Positions 62,530-64,000 of a DNA stretch of 64,000 nucleotides are shown in pieces. The stretch's first letter is position 1. Each line of letters starts with the position of its first letter. Location of the stretch: the NCBI RefSeq assembly GCF_014595945.1, contig NZ_JABXWU010000001.1, forward strand, positions 62,001 through 126,000, read 5' to 3'. Position numbers and translations under genes: made by a program. The stretch comes from Alkalibacillus aidingensis (GTDB lineage: Bacteria; Bacillota; Bacilli; Bacillales; Alkalibacillaceae). The notes beneath the pieces were generated by a model, which was given only the letters and a program-made list of their open reading frames with translations, ran no database searches and was not told the DNA's origin.

Positions 62530-62725
62530 ATAAATAGGTATTTATTAATGAATCGACCGATTAAATAATGAATAGGAAAATCTAATGTTGAATTCGTGTT
62601 GTGATTAATGAATCGCTTCTAATGTTTGTTGAATAAGCAAGATTAAATGCTGAAATCGAGCAATTATTGCTGAATCGTCTAATATAATTACTGAATCATT
62701 CAATTTAATGTGAAATCGTAGCTCT
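62530..62725. repeat. Degenerate 20-21-bp tandem repeat (about 10 units)
   Basis: GAAT(C) or variants begin at 62530 (GATA), 62551, 62571, 62590, 62610, 62631, 62652, 62672, 62693 and 62712: spacing 19-21, mean about 20. Sequence in between is AT-rich and poorly conserved. From 62749 another set with TCCGAC, TCCGAC, TTCGGC at 20-bp steps follows. The 480-base region holds no gene. Same anchor and period as the locus at 13485. Confidence 0.75.
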
Positions 62726-62891
62726 GTTTCAACGGTTATCAAACTTAGTCCGACGCTCATTAAGCTCATCCGACCGTCAGCACCCTATTTCGGCGTTCTG
62801 GTATTCGAACTACTCGTCTTTCTCGTTAAAGATACTGCACACTACCTGTTTCGATAACAAAGTTCATGTGAGAACACCTGATTTTATACTA

Positions 62892-63719
62892 TCACTTGTT
62901 AACAATCACTCGGTGTGGAAAAGGAATTTCGATGTTAGCTTCGTCTAATGCTTCTTTAAATTGCTTGCGCAGGTCACGCTCAACACCCCATTGTTCCATC
63001 TTTTCTGTTTGGGCGATAACCCGTAAAACAATATCTGAAGAGCCGAAACTTTGGACACCGACAACATTTGGTCCATCTTTAATACGATGATCATTTTTAG
63101 CAAACTCATCACACACATTTTGTAAAACTTTAATAGCCTCATCAATATTCTCGCTATAGCCTATGCTAATATCAACTAACGCACGCATATTTCCACGAGT
63201 ATGATTGTTGACGACTTGGATATTACGGTTTGGTATGTAATGGAGGGTGCCATCAAATCCTCTCAATTTGGTCGTTCTTAAACCTAATTCTTCAACAATA
63301 CCATCATGGCCTCCAGCTGTTACATAGTCGTCGACATCTAATTGTTTTTCAATTAAAATAAAGAATCCTGTAACAACATCACTCACAAGACCTTGTGCAC
63401 CGAAGCCGATCGCCAATCCAATAATCCCCGCACCAGCAAGCAATGGTCCTATCGGTATTCCTAATACACCAAGCAAGGTGACGATAAATAAGAATAGCAA
63501 TGTGTAATTAAAAACATTAATTAATAGGTTCTCTAAAGTTTTCCCTCGATTCTCACTTAGCTGTTGACGCTTTGCCATCTGGTTAATAATCGAGCGAACT
63601 ACTTTTCTACCCAAGGGAGCAGCAATCATATAGGCGATTACTAGTATGAGAGCTTGTCCACCGATCGTAATAATGGAATCTAATAGGTTGTTTGTATTAA
63701 AATAGTTAGTAAGCATCAA
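62892..63719 (-). CDS. ykuT: Mechanosensitive channel MscS family, YkuT-like
   Basis: 275 residues. Three helices (about 15-35, 65-82 and 87-110), the last the pore helix GAGIIGLAIGFGAQGLVSDVVTGFF with the Gly/Ala pattern of MscS TM3, followed by the beta domain (DVDDYVTAGGHDGIVEELGLRTTKLR) and the cytoplasmic alpha/beta domain ending in IPFPHRVI. Osmotic down-shock release valve. Same type and neighbours as B. subtilis ykuT. Confidence 0.92.
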   Translation of the reverse strand: MMLTNYFNTNNLLDSIITIGGQALILVIAYMIAAPLGRKVVRSIINQMAKRQQLSENRGKTLENLLINVFNYTLLFLFIVTLLGVLGIPIGPLLAGAGIIGLAIGFGAQGLVSDVVTGFFILIEKQLDVDDYVTAGGHDGIVEELGLRTTKLRGFDGTLHYIPNRNIQVVNNHTRGNMRALVDISIGYSENIDEAIKVLQNVCDEFAKNDHRIKDGPNVVGVQSFGSSDIVLRVIAQTEKMEQWGVERDLRKQFKEALDEANIEIPFPHRVIVNK

Positions 63720-63908
63720 ATCATGTCTCCTTTCTATACATAATTCATACCCAAGTTTAGCTGATTTAAATCACAGCTATTTCTCTATGGGTGTTTAAGT
63801 TCATTTTCTAAATAGATTGTCGATCGGGAAAACGGTCTTGTTTAAGAATGGATCTATTTGGAAATAATGAAAAAAGCGTGAACATTAGTTATAGAAAAGG
63901 TTTTCTTG

Positions 63909-63936
63909 TTGACGGCTTGTTTATATTTGTTATAAT
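63909..63936 (+). promoter_or_regulatory. SigA-type promoter for the gene at the window end
   Basis: TTGACG (63909-63914), 16-base spacer, TATAAT (63931-63936). Confidence 0.65.
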
Positions 63937-63983
63937 TTAAGATGATTTTGCAAAAAAGAATAACTATAATGGAGGGATTTTTC

Positions 63984-64000
63984 ATGGCAGAACGCATGGT
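63984..64000 (+). CDS. Start of a gene cut by the window end, probably YkuU-like 2-Cys peroxiredoxin
   Basis: ATG at 63984 with GGAGGGATT upstream and a promoter further up. Only MAERM and part of the next codon are seen. These match the known start of B. subtilis YkuU, and the divergent neighbour is a ykuT-like channel as in that genome. Identification rests on synteny and five residues. Confidence 0.5.

Overview
The window looks like chromosomal DNA from a low-GC, probably moderately halophilic member of the Bacillaceae (Bacillota). Evidence: Bacillus-type ribosome binding sites and rho-independent terminators almost throughout; genes typical of endospore formers (YjcZ-type small protein, Spo0E-like phosphatase, YwpF, YvrJ/DUF2922/DUF1659 trio); very acidic extracytoplasmic proteins; osmolyte and K+ handling genes (BCCT transporter, Ktr/Trk subunit, ectoine-hydrolase-like enzyme). 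The genus cannot be fixed from sequence reading alone.

Layout. 1-5.8 kb is accessory: a truncated ABC ATPase, a MORN-repeat protein, an EamA permease, a frameshifted membrane gene, and a tightly coupled minus-strand pair of a GIY-YIG + Schlafen-group-3-type helicase (DUF2075) and a MazG-like pyrophosphohydrolase, the best candidate for an uncharacterised nucleic-acid or defence module. A tRNA-Val(GAC) follows. 6-14 kb carries mostly unrecognised membrane proteins and lipoproteins, a membrane-anchored Mrr-like nuclease, a GIY-YIG protein of the YazA type and a striking array of 52-bp degenerate tandem repeats. 14-19 kb has a Vpr-like subtilase, a divergent HxlR regulator/YceI pair and a glycerophosphodiesterase.

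19-27 kb is an amino-acid/osmolyte catabolic region: M20 dipeptidase, tyrosine phenol-lyase, PucR-family regulator, a metal-ligand-less M24 enzyme that reads as ectoine hydrolase (DoeA/EutD type) behind a promoter with a CcpA cre site in its spacer, and a cystathionine gamma-synthase family enzyme. 27-46 kb: CAP-domain lipoprotein, a ykoGHIJ-like two-component system with two PepSY proteins, a TPP riboswitch driving thiT, glutathione peroxidase, BCCT transporter, nitroreductase, chemoreceptor, Tet(L)-like MFS pump, KtrB-like K+ transporter and a c-di-GMP phosphodiesterase with a degenerate GGDEF. 46-51 kb: a membrane protease with no visible PDZ domain paired with a zinc-ribbon/TPR protein, small-protein operons, signal peptidase and Spo0E-like protein. 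51-64 kb resembles the B. subtilis patA and ykuE-ykuU neighbourhood: patA, ykuE, fadH (with a FadR-like box), darB, dapH, dapL, ykuT and the start of a gene that is probably ykuU, interrupted by a hairpin repeat element inside the dap genes and by a SCO, hemolysin III, chemoreceptor and CoA-disulfide-reductase-like gene.

A theme not explained by genes is a set of intergenic degenerate tandem repeats with periods of about 52 bp (two loci, apparently one family) or 20-21 bp (three loci). Both periods are close to whole numbers of DNA helical turns. All functional calls come from reading motifs; no database search was run.
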